Origin: Rhynchonema sp. JSB1_4
Lineage: Eukaryota; Nematoda; Chromadorea; Monhysterida; Xyalidae
Reading direction: 5' to 3'
Length of the DNA: 64,000 bases
NCBI GenBank assembly: GCA_030248065.1
Contig: JASAMV010002310.1
Location: forward strand, 1-64,000
Position 1 is the stretch's first letter. Each line of letters begins with the position of its first letter. The position numbers and the translations under genes are program-made. The notes beneath the pieces are model-generated. The model saw only the letters and a list, made by a program, of their open reading frames with translations, was not told the origin of the DNA and did no database searches. Of this stretch, positions 61,668 through 64,000 are shown in pieces.

Positions 61668-61995
61668 CAGTGTAGTTCCTGGGGGGAAATAGTGGACCCT
61701 GCCTCGACGGGGGGAAGACCGGAATTCGGTTAAAAGTCACTTTTTGAGGTGGAAAATCTGACCTATTTTTGCCCCTTTTAGAAAAAAAATTTCATAGAAA
61801 GGGTATTTTGGCGACTTTTGAGAGCAGAGCATTGGCCCAACAATCACAACTTTTAGGCCTAAAAATGCCTATTTTAGGCAAAAATTGGGGGAGATAGTGC
61901 ACCCGGCCGGAGGGGGCGATAGATAGTATAGCACCACCTGAGGGGGGGAGAGATAGCGTACCCGACCCCCTCCCCCCCAGGAACTAGGTACACTG
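61668..61995. mobile_element. Non-autonomous hAT-like element, solo copy
   Basis: Starts cagtgtagttcctgggg and ends cccaggaactaggtacactg, inverted forms of one another. The interior (aaaagtcactttttgaggt, gggtattttggcgacttt, aaaaatgcctattttagg) matches the element at 63170-63989 minus its insert. No clear target-site duplication here. Confidence 0.8.
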
Positions 61996-62402
61996 GTGTA
62001 CCTTAGGGCGAGACCCACCCCCGCCCCAGGAAAGGGACTCCACTGTCGAGCCGGCATTTTGGACTTTTGGCTCCCGAGCCCCCAAATATCGCGATAAACC
62101 CAAACACCCGCCGACACCTGTCCTTGGAAGAGGCCGACGCCAGAGGTCGCAATCGGGCCGGCCCGACCTCGGACCGGGCCGGGCTGCGATTTTGGGCTTT
62201 TGGCTTGGGCCGGGCCGGGCGCCCCGGCCCGAAGCTTCTGAAGTGACTTATTTTACTGGAAAACTTAAGATTTTTTTTGTCAAAAACACTAAAATTTCTG
62301 ACGGATTCGGCAAGTAAGTGATCAGTATTGTTATTGTCCAGTGGTGTAGCTACCCAGGCGGGGCGGCAACCTACTGTACCACCAAAAATGTGGGGCGGCA
62401 AC

Positions 62403-62890
62403 CAGTGTAGTGGCAGGCCCATGTGTGGGAGGTAAGTATGATGCGGGGTTGGGACCGGAAGCGTGAGAGCGAGAGGTATGATTTTGGTCACCCAAAAAGG
62501 CGAAAAAACACCGTTTTTGTGATACAATTTTGGCCAAAAATTGAGGTAAAAATAGTACTTTTTCAAAATTTTCGCCGAAAATCGCCTAAAAATAGGTATT
62601 ATGGGTGGGTTTGCGCGCGGAGCGCGCGATTTTTGGGAAAATAAGGTCGAAAAACACCGATTTTTGCCTTAAAAAGGTATAAAGTTGCTTGTGAGAGGTA
62701 TGATTTGGAGTTGTGAGAGGTAAGTACTCAACCCCCCCCCCCCCAACCCCCCCTCGGGTTTTGTGGTAGGTAAGTACTGAGAGGGGGGGGTAACCCCCCC
62801 CCAGCCACTACTATGGCGGCAACCTACACTGTACCGGCCGCTCTCACGCTTCCGGTCCCAACCCCGCATCATACTTACCTCCCACACTGT
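62403..62890. mobile_element. Inverted-repeat element with a perfect 48-bp arm
   Basis: Bases 62424-62471 are exactly the reverse complement of 62839-62886 (tgtgggaggtaagtatgatg ... ggaagcgtgagagcg). Between them lie repeated gagaggta units and C/G runs. It starts with a cagtgtagtggcaggc end like that at 37635. It is flanked by ggcggcaacctac strings that also occur near 20665 and 63150. Confidence 0.85.
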
Positions 62891-63169
62891 TGCCGCCCCT
62901 CCCCTGGTACAGTAGGTAGGTTGCCGCCTGCCGCCCCACCTAACTTTTCACCCAAAACATTCATTTTTGGCTTAAAATTGCATAAAATTAGCATATTTGT
63001 CTGCAAATAAGAGAAAAATCGCGCGCTGCGCGCGAAATTAGTGTTTTAGGCCACATTTTCTTCAGTACTCAGACATAAAAAATTTCGGTTTCCAGATGAC
63101 CCCCCAAGTGGTACGACCCCCCCTAGCTCGGCTGGTACAGTAGGTAGGTTGCCGCCCCGCATTTTGGGT

Positions 63170-63989
63170 CAGTGTAGTTCCTGGTCCGAAGGGGGAACAG
63201 GCGGTACCCCCCTTTTTTTCGGAGGGGGAACAGACGTACCCACCTGGGGCGGGGGAAGGGGGGGGAGGGACCCGGAAGGGGCGGACCCAAATTTGGAGAA
63301 AAGTCATTTTTTGAGGTCGAAAATTTGGCTCATTTTTGCCCCTTTTTGGAAAAAATCTCAATAAAAAGGGTATTTTGGCGATTTTTGACGACATTGACCT
63401 AAAAATCACTCATTTTATGCCTAAAAATCAGAGGTGGGAATCGGGCCGGGTTACCTCGGCCCGGCCCGGCCCGACGAGGTCCGGGGGTCGGCCCGGCCCG
63501 GCCCGACAGTTCGGGCCGGGAAGTCCGGCCCGGCCCGGCCCGACTTGGAAAAAAGTCGGCCCGGCCCGGCCCGGCCCGATTTTCTCGGCCCGACTTTTTC
63601 TGATGATATTTTGAAGCAATTTTTTGGTGCAAAAATTACTGTTTTTTGGTTTAAAAATACCTGATAATCATGGAAGTCGGTACTAATTTGCAGAATCGCG
63701 AGAAATTTTGGCAAATTTAGCCTAAAAAATCACGATTTTTTATTGAAATTCGATGATGTCGGGCCTTTTCGAAAAGTCGGCCCGGCCCGACCGTTCGGGC
63801 CGGAAACCGAGGTCGGGCCGGCCCGATTCCCACCTCTGCTAAAAATGCCTATTTTAGGCCAAAATTTGCCTATTTTAGGTAAAAATTGGGGGAGCAGACG
63901 TACCCGGAGGGGGAACAGTGGGGCAGGCGTACCATGGAGGGGGAACAGACGTACCCGAGGGGGGACCCCCCTCCCCAGGAACTACACTG
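63170..63989. mobile_element. hAT-like element interrupted by a nested element
   Basis: Ends cagtgtagttcctgg ... ccaggaactacactg are inverted copies. Direct repeats ttttgggt flank it at 63162-63169 and 63990-63997. Its interior equals that of the copy at 61668-61995 except for a 410-bp insertion at 63429. No transposase, so it needs a partner to move. Confidence 0.9.
63429..63838. mobile_element. Nested GGCCCG-rich hAT-like MITE
   Basis: Starts cagaggtgggaatcgggcc and ends ggcccgattcccacctctg. The 8-bp duplication ctaaaaat flanks it at 63421-63428 and 63839-63846. It sits inside the 63170-63989 element and is related to the copy at 19021-19271. Confidence 0.93.
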
Positions 63990-64000
63990 TTTTGGGTGGT

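Noticed and set aside
62423..62644. Two similar short proteins beginning MWEVSMMRGW on opposite strands
   Set aside because: They are the two arms of a perfect inverted repeat, not genes.

Overview
This is a stretch of an animal (metazoan) nuclear genome. The genes are split into many small exons with GT-AG introns, and the products are animal housekeeping, signalling and membrane proteins. Two hints point to a nematode or nematode-like lineage. The methionyl-tRNA synthetase lacks an N-terminal GST-like domain and runs on into a C-terminal EMAPII-type tRNA-binding domain, an architecture described for Caenorhabditis elegans. There is also a degenerate tract of TTAGGC-type units, the nematode telomere motif, inside an intron. 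The placement is an inference only; a Myb-family C-terminal domain gene in the window would be unusual next to C. elegans, which lacks Myb.

Layout. 1-0.9 kb: 3' end of an M13 (neprilysin/ECE-type) peptidase (+). 1.2-2.8 kb: RAB28 (-), convergent with it. 3.5-7.05 kb: a secreted or membrane-anchored protein made mostly of a 12-residue tandem repeat (+). 7.07-7.94 kb: large imperfect palindrome. 9.45-15.84 kb: 21-exon methionyl-tRNA synthetase with EMAPII tail (-). 16.2-17.7 kb: ribosomal protein eS24 (-). 17.8-21.9 kb: repeat-rich, no gene found. 21.9-23.8 kb: type II membrane protein with kelch repeats (-). 24-28.7 kb: nothing recognised. 28.8-34.3 kb: Myb C-terminal domain protein (+). 35.2-36.0 kb: small orphan membrane protein (+). 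36.1-38.7 kb: repeats. 38.8-43.6 kb: PICK1 (+). 44.2-44.6 kb: unrecognised exons (+). 45.0-47.9 kb: 3-ketodihydrosphingosine reductase (+). 48.5-52.3 kb: SMYD4-like SET protein (-). 53.8-56.9 kb: coiled-coil protein resembling ATRIP (-). 56.35 kb: tRNA-like sequence. 57.8-61.5 kb: UDP-glucuronate decarboxylase UXS1 (-). 61.7-64 kb: cluster of small transposable elements.

The genes do not form one pathway. Most exon joins were worked out by hand from splice signals, reading phase and similarity to known families; phases closed for M13, RAB28, the synthetase, eS24, PICK1, KDSR and UXS1. The most striking non-genic content is a rich set of foldback and inverted-repeat elements. One is a hAT-like element with a perfect 8-bp target-site duplication that carries a second hAT-like element, with its own 8-bp duplication, nested inside it. 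Two short dispersed repeat families also recur, mostly in introns.
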